From Diploscapter coronatus (lineage: Eukaryota; Nematoda; Chromadorea; Rhabditida; Rhabditidae), in assembly GCA_964036155.1 (NCBI GenBank), contig OZ038422.1, forward strand, positions 80,437,201-80,501,200: DNA of 64,000 bases. The letters are read 5' to 3'. The notes below the pieces were generated by a model, which saw only the letters and a list, made by a program, of their open reading frames with translations, did no database searches and had not been told where the DNA came from. The position numbers were made by a program, and so were the translations under genes. Shown one piece after another: positions 38,101 to 47,955 of the stretch; the stretch's first letter is position 1, and the number at the start of each line of letters is the position of its first letter.

Positions 38101-41100
38101 AGAAAGAATTACAAATTGAAACTCGACAAATTGACTATCCTAATATTGCCATGTGAATTTCAATTCTGACAAATTTTACCAGAAAAGATTCGCCAGAAAT
38201 ACTAATTTAATTTCGAATGAACTCGCCTACCATATTTATTTTCCACCCTGTATATCTTGATATTGAAAAAAAAGCGTTTAAATTTCCAAGTTTCAACCCC
38301 TATAATTTCTTCTTAATCATCTCTATTGGGTTGTTTGTGCTCCTAACATTGAGCAGCAAGCCAATACGAAGAGTAATATGAAGATGCTATTGAGCTAACG
38401 CATACGAAATCCTCGCTATCGTCGAACTCAATCACTACCGAGCTGCTCGATGAGTCTGCAATTCGCAAAACGCAAGCCTTCATTCGAGAAATTTCCAATT
38501 TTAGATGCACTACTCATTTTGTCCATGTATTTTTCATTCTATTTTAAATTTTCAGTAGTTTTTAAAATTCTTTTTTAGTTTCATATGTGTTGTCAAAATG
38601 TTTCGGAATGACTAATACATATTAGCTCTAGCTGTATTTTATAACCATTTTTCAGAAAAAATAATAGAAAATAATAATTTCAGGGAGTGAGGTAGAGTGC
38701 AATAATACTAGCCTCTCATCCCTCTCTCTTCGTTAGACTACATAAGCTATCATTACGAATGACAAACGTAACATGCCAAAAATGTTCTTACCTTGTCTAT
38801 ATTCTCCAGCAGCTTGGAAGTGTCGGACAGATTCAGCGAGTCTTCTCTCTTCCTTTCTTTCCGCAGCCTTCATTTGATATAATCCTGCTAGCCGTTTCGA
38901 GGCCTGTGCATAATTGCCCAGGATTCGTTTGTAGAGAATGTAGGCGTGAATTTCTGCGGCAGCGTCTTTTCGCCGAACACGGACATCTTGAGAGATTTGA
39001 TTAGTAGATTTGGTAGCGGCGGTGGTAATAAATGAGACAGCGGCGACAAGGGGTTGGTCTCGGCGCAATGAGGCGCCAAACGGTGGCCAACTGCAAGCCG
39101 CTTGGCCGCGCGCAGGCAGAATCGAGCGATAATCAACTAGCGTAAATGATTTACGAATTTCGCGCGCTCTGTTCGCGATGGTTAGTCTTTCAAGATAATC
39201 ATAATCACCGTCATCACCTAATGAGTCTTGACGTTGCGCTACGGTCGAGGTGCAAGGTGCAATTTGGTGGGGGTGCATGAGGACATTGTGAATTGGTCTC
39301 GACTTACCTGTCACAGGTTCGGCTTGCGTTGTCGAGGCAGAGGCCGCTGCTCCACCAGCGGTCTTGAGCATAACGGCGCAGTGTTCGTCGGTCTGGCGGA
39401 ATTCGGAAGCGTGATAATGGATGCCGCCAGCTCGTTGCTTGTCACGTCTTATCGTTTCAGTTTCATATCGGGTGGTTTTATTAGCGTTTTCGAACGAATA
39501 GAGTAACATGGCCTGCTCTTCTGCGGTCTCTCTGAATCGACCCTTGATCTTCAGCTCTTCTTTTCCAGCCCAATTTCGCTCGGCCGCACCTCGGCTGGCT
39601 GCTTCGCCTCTGGAGTTGTCGAGGACAATTGTCGAGTTTGCGTATTCTTCAGCCAGCTCACGAGTTCGGTACGTCATTTTATGGAGCTCCTTCTCCTTCC
39701 AGAGACAACTCGTCGACTCGGCCACGACTCCGTCGCCCTTTCGAATGGTGCAGATGACATTGGCGACCTCCTTCTTCTTGATGATTCGTTTGACCGTGAG
39801 ATATTGCGGTTCGCCGATTCTTGCCGTTTCGAATGTGGCCGAGAAGAGTGAGTTGGATTCCCGCTTGACGAGATCAACCTGCGTGGGCCAGCCCTTTTGC
39901 CAAGCCTGCAGTTCGACCGACTCCTCGCTTTCGGATTCGTAGGCACGTCCTTTCCGGCCAAATCGAGTTTCGCCCCTCAGACTGATTCCTTCGACGGACA
40001 GCTCGTATTGACCGCCTTGAGCTTCGTTCTCTCGGTATTCGAATCGTTCTTCAGAAGACTCGGAATCAAACGCACGTCCCTGACGACGGAATGTCTTCTC
40101 GCCTTCAAAATGCTTGCTCTCAACCTCCATTTGATAGGCTGCACCAGGCGCTTCATTTTCTTGCTGCTGCTGTTGCTGTTGCTTTTGCTCAATTCTGATT
40201 TCCTGGATTTCTTGCTGGACGATTTTGACTTCCTTTTTGCGCATTTCTTCTTCCTCGTCCATTGATTCAGTGTCGTAGCGCTGCTTCTTTGTCAGAATTT
40301 GTTCTCCTTCGAAGCGCTGACCTTCGTTGACAATGTCATAGGCCTTCTTCTCCAACTTTCTCTCTGTACGAGTTCTTCGCAGCAAGAATGAAATGACGTG
40401 GACGAGAGGAATGGCAATCTTGACGGTGTAGGTCGAGCTGTCTTCCTTACGTGTAAGGTCACAGTCAGCGAACACGTGAGCACATCTGGGCTCGACTGGA
40501 GACCTTCGACCAAGAGATTCTTCCTCGGTTTCCATGCGTTTGATCCGCCGGAATACGCCTTCGTCCTCGTAACGCTGACCTTCTTTCATCATTTGATATT
40601 CGGCCTTTTCAAGTTCCTTCTCAGCGTCTTTTTCGAGAACGTCGACGTAGATTTTCTCGGTCTTCTCGATGGGGGGTACTGGAGGAGTGATGTCTTTGTT
40701 CTCTTCATAGTACATTGCCACTTGGTCTTCTGCCAGATAGTCATCGGCACGTTCACCAATGACGTATGTCTTGAGAATGTTGGTGACGTCTTCGACTACT
40801 TCGATTTCGACGTGCGTCAATGCACTGACTTGTTCGCCGGCTTGCTGTTGCAGGTCTTTCAGAAGTCGTTGCGAGACCTCCGACAGGTACTCCTTCTTGT
40901 TCTGAAATACGATATTTTTCCTCTTTTCCCTCACTTCTTTGTGTTTTATTTTGTTTGTGTAAGTGTTCGATTATTATTTCGGGAAAATTGACAAATCGAA
41001 ATGCATGATTATTTGAACATTCCCAACAATCTGTAAATCTCTAATAAATAAATCAATCAATAATGGTGCACATGTGTGATCGTGGAAATCTCGTTCGTTA

Positions 41101-44100
41101 ATTAACTTTAAGAATTTTTAATTTCAATTTAAATTAATCGAGGTCGAGGTCTCGAATATAATCATCAATCACTAATATATGAAAACAAATTCAAAAATAT
41201 TACGAAAATCAATGCATGCAATAATCAATAAATTCAATATGAATTACGAGTATTTTCTTTTGTGATTACAACCTTCTCAAGGTTTAAAATGAGTACATCC
41301 TATATCCTCAAACATGAGTTCCTCCAAAACATAGTGGGGAAAAATTTAGAAAAAGATAAAGAATAGTGCAAGACAAGAAAATAAGGAAGGTTCAAAAGAT
41401 TAATTGTTTTCTGAGTTTGTCTTTTTATGTCAATAATTTTTACTTGATTTTGCTAATTTTTGTATCAAATTTTTGCAAAATAGTGCAGAAAATTATAAGA
41501 AGAATTCAAAACGAGATATTTTCAATCAACGCTGTCGGTTGTCAATTGAGCAAAGATAAGTAATTCTAGTTTTTTTGGTTTTAAAGCTCAACAATGTACA
41601 AGAATGTGATAGTTTGGAGCAATTAAAATAGGAAACTAGTAATGCTTGACGTACGAATAAATAGAAAATGGCAGTTTACATCGACTATAAGTTCAATGAA
41701 TGGCCTTATGCTAAAAATAGCTGCATCCACCTATACGCAATTTGAAAATTGAATGACTTGTTAATTTTGAGGCTCTAATCGTCACGATGAATTTTTCTTA
41801 GGTCAAAAGCAATCGTTTCTTTGTCTTCAAAGTCTTTATATACTGAAACAGATCATTTTCGACGAAAATCGCTAAAATGCAGGATTTCATGAACCTACTT
41901 ACGCGCTCGAAGAAAGTGAACTTGAAATTCCCTATTTAAAAAAAAGAAAAATGTATTTTCGCGATAGGTTTGAGAAGATTGTCTCACAAAAAGGAAGAAA
42001 ATACCCGCAGCAATCAATAAAAAAGTTAGGAGGAAAATGCAAAAATCTGTTAAAAAGTTGGATGCAAAAGTCAGCGTACCATGAAATCCGGAATGTCAAG
42101 TTGAGCCTCTCGTTCCATGATAGTTTCGCCATTCTCGATCAGACTGATTTTGTACTTGGATTGACCGTCTTTGAGCTCTTGAAGGATGAGGCTCTTCTTG
42201 CCGATAGTCGTTTTGATCTGCAAAATATGCTTTGAAGATCTTTCAAAGTAATATTTTTGTACCTTGTAGTTCGTGACTGTATCTCTGACAGTCCACGCAC
42301 TTGAAATGCAGCTGTCAACGGTAATCAGGTCAGCGCCGACGATTTTCTCCATTTTCAAGCGGCCTTCCACTGTTGTGCGAATCTAAAATTATTTAATATT
42401 TTCTAGGACGGTCTATCCAACTCTGATCTATAGAAACTTGCTCTTTCACGTTCTACCAGTATTAGCCCATAAGATAGCCCCATTCTTTTTTGAAAATGTA
42501 AATGTTTTTCTATTGTTTAAAAATAGAAACAAATTTTGAGTGATAAGCCTAAAATTATGCTGTGATTGACGAAAATACTCTTTAAACATTAAAATGAAAC
42601 ATTCAATTCTTTTCAGACTTTTTGTCTGTCTGAAAACTTTTCACTTCCTCTTTTTTCCCGAAATAAAAAATGCACCCGCTCCTCCAATTTGCAATGGAAA
42701 TTAAAAATATTTAACTCATCACAGAATGATCGAGTTTTAGATAGTCCTGATAATTTATAAAATCTTTAGTTGACGAACCACAGGCGGTGCCTTCTTCTTG
42801 GTCTCGTATTCGACAACAGTTTCCGTCTTTCGCTTGCGGCTCTCACTCTGAGTGCGTCCAGTTTCGTTGCGTCTCATGGCTTCAGGCGAGAGACGGCTAG
42901 AACGAGAAGAGCGTTCAGAAGGCGGTATTGGCGAGACGCCCTAAAATTGACTCTATTTATTCCCTTCTTGAATTTACTTCGTACCTGTCCACTTGAAGAC
43001 TGATCCTTGTCATCCCAAGTGAACACATTGGCTAGTCGAAGTTTTCCTCCATCCTAAAGCAGTTACCTTATGCGTTTTCTTCATACACTTTTCATACCTG
43101 AGTTTTCACCACCCTACTCATCGAACTCGTGGAGGCCGACTTTGGAAGTTGATCTGAGGGCTGGGACGCACGTCTGGATGATGTGTAAGCAACCGTGCGC
43201 TGCTGAGATGATTCAGATGGTTCTTGTGAGAGACGAAGCAGATCGAGAGTTGCTTCGTCCAATTGGTTAACTGACGACGTCGGTGCGCCGCGTGTCGTTG
43301 GACCGACGCCTCGACCAGGTTGGCCTAAAAATTGGGGTTTGATCTTCTTTTACTAGAACCGAAATATTTCTTGCAAGCTCATAGAATTGCTTAGACGGTA
43401 GATTTCGAAGCAACGATCTTTGAGTACACACGTTTTTATGCGCCCAATCTAACCAAAAATAGTGCAAAGCTTCAGAGTGATTACTCTAATCAAAAGCTTT
43501 TTCTCTATTCTCTAATTTGGCAAGATTATACTCACAGATTAGTGATCAGCGTGGAGAGAATAGCTTTACCAAAATGATATGGAAAATTTGTTCATGAATA
43601 ATCATTTGATATTAAGTATATCCTATCTAGCGCTAGCTCTGCGTTCGCTATTTCAATTTTTTGCCATTCATAATTATAAAGATTTTTCAGGAAGCTAAAT
43701 TAAAACTCGTACCTCTTGGCCTGTATTGTAAATGAGCTCGGTCCATGAATGCACCAGTTTCGGTAGGGCCGCTCCGACTAAGCGGACCGTGTACGTCGCC
43801 TTCTATAAATTGCACATTTCTAGCTGTAGCTGGGGTCGATACTGAAATTTTTATTTTCTTTTTTAAGTAACTCTATTCTTCATACTTTCTCTATGAACAC
43901 GTCCATGTCGATCGATAATCGCGTAGTCGTTCTCTTCTCCTCGATTCGGAGGTCGTAGTGGTCGCAGTGGGTCGGGAGGCGACAGCGTCCGCGGACCGCG
44001 CCTCGCGTCCACCTCTTGCTCGGGACCGCCGAATAGTTTCTAAATTCAAAGTCTCTTCTCCTAATTATTTATGTTTCGTTGAAAATCCGACCATTTTCGA

Positions 44101-47100
44101 ATTTGAAAACCCTTTGATATGATCTTAAAGATATCAGTCAAGAGTGTGCTTTGCATAAATATGATCAGCATTATCATATGATTCTGATTGTATTTGTAAC
44201 AAAACGTTATTGTTATTCTGAAAAAACAGAATAGAAATTGATCAAAAAGCATTGGGTTGTAATCATATCAAGTTACTTAATCCAATAGTGATGCCATACT
44301 GATATTTCTGCATCTGCCGATATCATCGAACTTAGCTTTAGCAGAAACCGGAAAAATACTTGAGTTCAGTCGTAAAATTACACTGAGAGTGATTGAGATT
44401 AGCTGAGCAGTCATGCTTAGCCCAATTTCAGTCTGTGTTAACTCTGAGATTTACCCTGGAGTGAGCTAGGCTAGTCTTATTTCAAAGCTGCAATTTTTAG
44501 GGCTGCGAAGTCGGCTGAGCTCAGTCCGTCTTACATATGCAAAGATACTCTTGCATCATATCCAGTGATTTTCGACAAATTTCAGAGTGGATAAATTTCA
44601 ATAAAATATTCTACAAAATTATTTCCAATTCATACCTGCATGAATCCACCCTTGCGCTCCATTTTCTTTTTGCTTCTCGAGCTATCGCTTGCCAACGCGT
44701 GGCGATCGCTGAAAGTAAACATTGGACCAAATTGATATGTCGACGATTTTACCTCGGTGGAGGCTCTGAGTTGGATTTTCCCCGTTTGAGCGGTCGAAAG
44801 CCGGGTTTTCGCTTCTCCCTGCAACAGACTGGATTATTGCCTTCTGCGTCGATGAAAGGTAGTTCGATTCGAACAGATACGGGAAGTGTTTTCAGTGGTT
44901 CGGCGGTGGGGATTTTCGTGTCCCACCACTCCTTGCCCGTGCCTTCACCGCCAAACCACATATCTACTCGTTGGATCTCATAAAAGTCGAGTGATTTGCG
45001 GTTCTCCATGATTTGAGCGATTTTCGAGGCATCTACGGTCTCACTGGCTTCAATGAACCGTAGTGCGGAATGTGACGGGTCAGGCAACGTGGGCATCCAC
45101 TGAATGTTGGACGAGGACGACGTGACGGGACGTTGATGTTCGAGAAAACGCTGGACAAATGGAGATTCGGACGTTGTCGGTTCTCCATCATCGTGAATTT
45201 CACAGACGTCAATTTGGGCAGGCACAAAGTACGAAGGACTGGACGGTGATTGGGCCAAAGACTTCTTCTTCTTGCATCGACAACATACACAACACATACG
45301 ACAACAAGCACAAACCATTGACAGGATCTAAAGTTGGGAAAAATCGATAACAGAAGACGCATGGTAATGCATTGTTTGTGATGACTGCAAGTGATAGTAC
45401 TTATCATGTATCCTACTTTTGAAAATGGATTTTGTTAGATATTCCTGCCTCTGCCTCTATCACTTCCCCTATCTCTCCTTGCAAAGTGCTTGTGTATGCA
45501 CTCTTGAAACGCGAAGCACAAACATTTTTGCTGTGCTCTGCTAGCAGTTATGCCCTAGGTAAAGAGAATTCTGAACAGCTGTAAGACATGAATGATACAG
45601 GCAGTTGATAAATTGATTGATGTGGAATGATAAGCCTAGGAGGAAATCTCGTTGAAGGAATGAACTTTGATTTCGGATGAAAAATGAATGAATTGTTGAT
45701 CAAAAAAGAAAGCAACGATTTATTCTACCTGCACTCCAAAAATGAACCACTCTTCCCTCATGAAGTCCAGCAATAGAGATATCGGGTCCGCAATACAAAT
45801 TTTAGCTAAGGTGCCAAAAATCGAACCGGATAGGTTAATAAAAGAGTATATGAGAAGTGATTTAAATGCGAAGTTGTTCGGTCGTTTGATAAATTGGTGA
45901 TGGCTCGTCGAGTATCGGGTCACATCGCTGGATCGAATAATGCGCGGCTGCTTGCCTGTCGGAGTGGGGTAGGCAATGTGTCGATTTGTGAGAAGGGCGA
46001 GACTGTGAGGGGAGAAGTCGCTCGGTCGGCGAGAAGTGGGGGATTGTTGGTTGTTCGCCGGCAAAGTGCTGCCGCTGCCGAACAGCGAGATCGCGGGGGG
46101 ATACGGGAAGACTCCCGTTGCGAGGAAAAACCGATACGAGTTCTCGCTCGGAGTGGCTGATGAGGGTGAAGATTCGTCCGCTCGCTGCATCGCATGTCGC
46201 TGATAACTGATGAATGAAATGATAAGAGAAATTTCGAAAGGTGGGTGGAATCGAGTCTGGGTTGTGTGATTTTTTTGTTTGATTTCAATTTTCCGCGCTT
46301 TGTTATGCTAAGAGATGTGCCGACATAAGATGCTCCATTGCGCTTGTGACAAATTAAACCTGGGTAATTCGAAGGATAAAATCTCATGCAGACATTTTCA
46401 GAGAACTATGCAAACAATTGCTGCGATTCAAGAGTGCGTTCATTTTTGAAGCATAAATCAGTCCCTCTTACAAATTGATCGTACAAATTACTGCAAATTT
46501 TGATTATTTAGCAGCAGCAGCAACAGCGCTTTTTTTAACTTCGCAGTAATTCGAGATGACATCGACGAAAAAAGTGCGCGTATAATTGAAAACGAGTGCA
46601 AAGACACAAACGAGATCGGATAGAAATATTTAGCGGAAAGATATTCGATATCCGGGAAAAATCCACAGAAATCCCCAAAACTCATCAATAAGCCGGGAAA
46701 GATACAAGTAGTTCAAGACAAAAGCATTGAAAAAGAACACAGCTGTCGAACAAAGTGACTAGAACCGAGTAGCACGGAATTAAAAAAGGGAGGAAGTCTT
46801 ATTTACGCGACTTGTTTGTATCTACATTTTTAGAAGTTTCTCGCAACAAGATATCAGTAAATTTGTTGACGAGACATTGAGAAATATCTTGTGAAATCCC
46901 CATGAGCAAGAGAATTACGAAAATCGATGATATATAGATTGACGAAATCTCGAAGAATCAGAAATGATAAATGTGATGATGCGTCGGTGAAAATCGATGA
47001 AGTAAACGGATATAAGAAACGGATAGCGACGAAAAATGGAACCGGCAGTGGTGGGCGAAAGAAAACAGATACACAGATCGATATACAAACAGCGAATAAA

Positions 47101-47955
47101 CTAGCATGCATAGAGGACAAAGAGGAGAGATGACATGAGCTCATGAAAATCTGCATGAAACATGGAAACAATGTCGATATTTTCTAGAGGGAAAGAAACT
47201 TGGTGAATAAAAGATCCAATAATGCAACGATGGAATGCAACGAAGACCAACCGGAAGAAATCGATCATGACAATTGGGACCATTAAAATGCTCCACACAA
47301 GAAAAACTCGAATGTTTTAGGACAAGAACGAATAGGCACGCCACCAACAGTTTAGATTCTAGTAAAGCTGCGGGAAGTCACCTCGCTGCAGCGGCATTGC
47401 CTTACGATGTCAAAAATCTTATTGACGCTGCCGGCAGATATTTCCACACAGCGTTTTTGCAAGCAAAGGAAGCGCACTTTTGACGGGGCAGAAGGCTCTG
47501 ATTGTGCCTCGATTTTCCTTCATCGCTTCATCGGCAAGGCACCAACTGACACACTGACACAGGTAGGCAAAAAATGCCGATCGAGCAATCAAAACACGGG
47601 CGGCACACAGTTATGGCAATTGATTGGACAGTGCGGAAAGGTAGAGTTTTGGCTGACCAGGGAACTTACCGTTACTGCTGGATGGTAGATGAGCAGTAGC
47701 GACGGGAGATGAGTCGTTCGTGGGAGTACGGGACAGGGAGAGTGAGCTGACGCTGAAGCTTGTCCTGAAACGAGGGATCCTTGGAAAAGATGCAGATAAA
47801 TCGATTAGAGATATGATACGATTAGTGATAGCGTGAAGAGAGTGGAGATGGCAGAGAGGAGGCGGCTGTCCAATGCCTGAGGCTCCGATAACCGATCAAT
47901 TCTCATTCTGCTGCTCTGCCTGCTTGCCGAGCTTTTCCCCCAGCTCTTACAACAT
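2314..47955 (-). CDS. Giant atypical copine with ~236-aa repeat array
   Basis: Core model, 5' to 3': 45318-44753, 44708-44636, 44039-43886, 43802-43713, 43324-43098, 43053-42985, 42940-42779, 42382-42263, 42217-42080, 40901-38792, 37268-33645, 32587-24608, 24204-5793, 5186-4995, 4533-4428, 4381-4250, 4204-4054, 3835-3761, 3717-3582, 3252-3153, 3104-3041, 2375-2314. This totals 34,743 nt, exactly 11,581 codons. Candidate exons 47955-47951, 47764-47670, 46206-45956 and an exon-1 extension to 45327 add 120 codons in phase. Order: S/P-rich N-terminus, CCxxCCxCCxC-KKKK patch, beta-rich segment (exons 8-9), glutamate-rich repeats (exon 10), HGFW repeats (exons 11-13), ~39-aa modules, C-terminal copine vWA domain. 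No C2 domains are visible. C. elegans has atypical CPNA copines, but I cannot assign the orthologue. CPNA-1 there is a muscle attachment protein; a scaffold role here is inference. Every junction is predicted by eye. Confidence 0.88.
4995..5350 (-). CDS. Possible alternative first exon of a copine-only isoform
   Basis: The frame of exon 14 stays open into the upstream intron to a Met at 5350 ([15 protein letters not shown]). Starting there and using exons 15-22 gives 1,182 nt, a 393-aa copine-domain protein with a basic N-terminus and none of the repeats. The alternative is ordinary splicing at the aatttcag acceptor (5187), which the giant isoform requires. Evidence is only the open frame and a 606-bp host intron. 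Confidence 0.3.
5793..24204 (-). CDS. Giant copine exon 13, an 18.4-kb single exon
   Basis: One uninterrupted frame of 18,412 nt (6,136 codons plus split ends), acceptor cttgcag at 24205 and donor gtaagt at 5792. From 24204 to about 18,850 it holds eight clear ~236-aa units (tryptophans near 23,815, 23,105, 22,395, 21,690, 20,970, 20,270, 19,555, 18,850). From there to about 14,400 are worn units ([36 protein letters not shown]). A coiled-coil-like Glu/Arg/Gln tract follows. The last ~1,500 residues are short modules with GEP..LRT.AS.E, GG...L.TKA..E and IPNTT.P..LKTKAS signatures. It leaves with CG into exon 14. No frameshift or stop breaks it. Confidence 0.93.
24205..24607 (-). other. Intron between the two largest repeat exons
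   Basis: A 403-bp AT-rich intron. The upstream frame happens to stay open through most of it, but the encoded residues (hydrophobic/aromatic) are unlike the repeat, and splicing restores the repeat register, so it is not coding. Confidence 0.8.
24608..32587 (-). CDS. Giant copine exon 12 (8.0 kb), eleven repeat units
   Basis: A single open frame of 2,660 codons, symmetric phase 1-1. Eleven units of ~236 aa are spaced 700-715 bp, with hallmark tryptophans near 31,930, 31,220, 30,510, 29,810, 29,095, 28,390, 27,675, 26,965, 26,255, 25,545 and 24,835. Each unit runs in order: HGFW[KR]T, DQ[LIV][14 protein letters not shown][KR], GGVVSTL.PP, SLKASKEE, EL[ST].RASEQRE, KLSA..K.SEEN. The protein is rich in Ser, Glu, Lys and Gln, without membrane segments and with few cysteines, so it is probably extended. 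It ends at 24608 (GCA-G) and joins exon 13 in phase inside a unit. Confidence 0.92.
32588..33644 (-). other. Intron 11, 1,057 bp
   Basis: Very AT-rich. I see no alternative exon with good splice sites and nothing else of note. Confidence 0.7.
33645..37268 (-). CDS. Giant copine exon 11 (3.6 kb), first HGFW-type repeats
   Basis: It encodes 1,208 residues and is symmetric (phase 1 to phase 1, length divisible by three). It opens [14 protein letters not shown], passes a Gln/Arg-rich stretch, then carries five copies of the long repeat, recognised by GFWDT, GFWTT, GFWRT, GFWKT and GFFRT near plus positions 36,810, 36,100, 35,115, 34,405 and 33,700. Two near-identical short segments near 35,640-35,860 ([15 protein letters not shown] and [15 protein letters not shown]) form a local duplication. 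It joins exon 12 in the middle of a repeat unit ([13 protein letters not shown]), so the unit crosses the intron intact. Confidence 0.9.
38235..38240 (-). terminator. AATAAA poly(A) signal for the short isoform
   Basis: The minus strand reads AATAAA about 100 nt after the TAG of the alternative last exon, the usual distance for nematode 3' UTRs. Confidence 0.5.
38343..38455 (-). CDS. Alternative last exon of the copine gene (short isoform)
   Basis: In the intron between exons 10 and 11, acceptor gcgaattgcag is followed by 113 nt in the phase left by exon 10. It encodes a Ser-rich, then acidic and aromatic tail (core [15 protein letters not shown] and [13 protein letters not shown]) and a TAG stop. 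An AATAAA on the minus strand (plus 38235-38240) follows about 100 nt later. Joined to exon 10 it opens with D then five serines, echoing the SSSSAYVDV start of exon 11. The product would be about 1,273 aa from the Met at 45318, without the HGFW repeats or the copine domain. Confidence 0.6.
38792..40901 (-). CDS. Giant copine exon 10, Glu-rich tandem repeats
   Basis: About 703 residues. The first third has four imperfect copies of a ~43-residue acidic/basic unit with a core like [49 protein letters not shown] and [17 protein letters not shown], plus a polyglutamine run. The middle has weaker modules like those at the gene's 3' end (for example [12 protein letters not shown]). It enters in phase 0 from exon 9 and leaves after CAA-G at 38792 through gtaagaac. 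Positions 38987-39307 may be an optional in-frame intron. Two 3' partners exist: exon 11 at 37268, or the alternative last exon at 38455. Confidence 0.85.
40902..42079 (-). other. Intron 9, 1.2 kb
   Basis: AT-rich intron; no further exon or repeat recognised. Confidence 0.6.
42080..44708 (-). CDS. Giant copine exons 2-9, N-terminal linker and beta-rich segment
   Basis: Eight small exons (44708-44636, 44039-43886, 43802-43713, 43324-43098, 43053-42985, 42940-42779, 42382-42263, 42217-42080) join in phase. Exons 2-7 encode a charged, Pro/Ser/Arg-rich linker with pieces such as [14 protein letters not shown] and [15 protein letters not shown]. Exons 8-9 encode about 85 residues of alternating hydrophobic strands ([32 protein letters not shown]) that look like a small beta-sandwich, perhaps Ig- or FN3-like; I could not assign it. 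The introns at 44040-44635, 43325-43712 and 42383-42778 exceed 300 bp and hold nothing else I can support. Confidence 0.75.
44753..45318 (-). CDS. Giant copine exon 1 (core start) with Cys-rich basic patch
   Basis: From the Met at 45318 the exon reads [15 protein letters not shown] followed by four lysines, then about 170 residues of ordinary soluble composition containing [14 protein letters not shown] and [15 protein letters not shown]. The splice acceptor is at 45328, so the open frame can continue upstream (ILS-M). Eight cysteines within 13 residues beside a polybasic run resemble an S-acylation plus electrostatic membrane anchor, but no enzyme or partner is named by the sequence. It exits with two bases (AG) into exon 2, which completes a serine codon. 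Confidence 0.8.
45956..46206 (-). CDS. Candidate 5' exon, Arg/Ser/Pro-rich, frame ambiguous
   Basis: GC-rich for the region. Acceptor attcatcag, then an open frame of 83 codons that is phase-compatible with the exon at 47764 and ends in CAG before gcaagc, a consensus GC-AG donor, joining exon 1 in phase 0. A second frame from a Met at 46190 is also open and reads more like ordinary protein (contains [18 protein letters not shown]). It would leave at 45924 in phase 0 through a weaker gtgacc donor. Which frame is used cannot be settled from the DNA. Confidence 0.4.
47670..47764 (-). CDS. Candidate 5' exon of the giant copine, Ser/Thr-rich
   Basis: Ninety-five nt bounded by tcgtttcag on the 5' side and a perfect gtaagt donor. 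The only long frame reads a Ser/Thr/Pro-rich stretch beginning [19 protein letters not shown]. It enters needing one base and leaves with one base, matching the neighbours at 47951-47955 and 45956-46206. Both splice sites are strong. It could still be a 5' UTR exon, or belong to an alternative transcript. Confidence 0.5.
47951..47955 (-). CDS. Candidate first coding exon of the giant copine (ATGTT)
   Basis: On the minus strand an acceptor-like ctctcag is followed by caccg, ATGTT and then a good donor, gtaagagc. ATG-TT joins in phase to the exon at 47764-47670, which starts with G before an open frame. The preceding acceptor could be a spliced-leader site. The exon is tiny and rests only on splice signals and phase, so an alternative is that translation starts at 45318. 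Confidence 0.4.

Larger units (their letters stand above)
37269..38791 (-). other. Intron 10, 1.5 kb, hosting the alternative last exon
   Basis: AT-rich apart from 38343-38470, which is the alternative terminal exon and its acceptor. The 37269-38230 part shows nothing I can name. Confidence 0.6.

Noticed and set aside
5823..40991. Dozens of plus-strand and alternate-frame ORFs of 60-200 codons inside the giant exons (for example 34107-34715, 40398-40991, 9425-9973, 8811-9341)
   Set aside because: They overlap a continuous minus-strand frame with repeat-level protein conservation; their own translations vary between repeat copies and have no start context or domain.
45894..46160. Plus-strand 88-codon ORF opposite the candidate 5' exon
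   Set aside because: No domain or splice context; it mirrors a GC-rich minus-strand exon candidate.
46854..47171. Minus-strand 105-codon ORF upstream of the giant gene
   Set aside because: Cys/Phe/Ser-rich random-looking translation in AT-rich DNA, out of phase with the candidate 5' exons.
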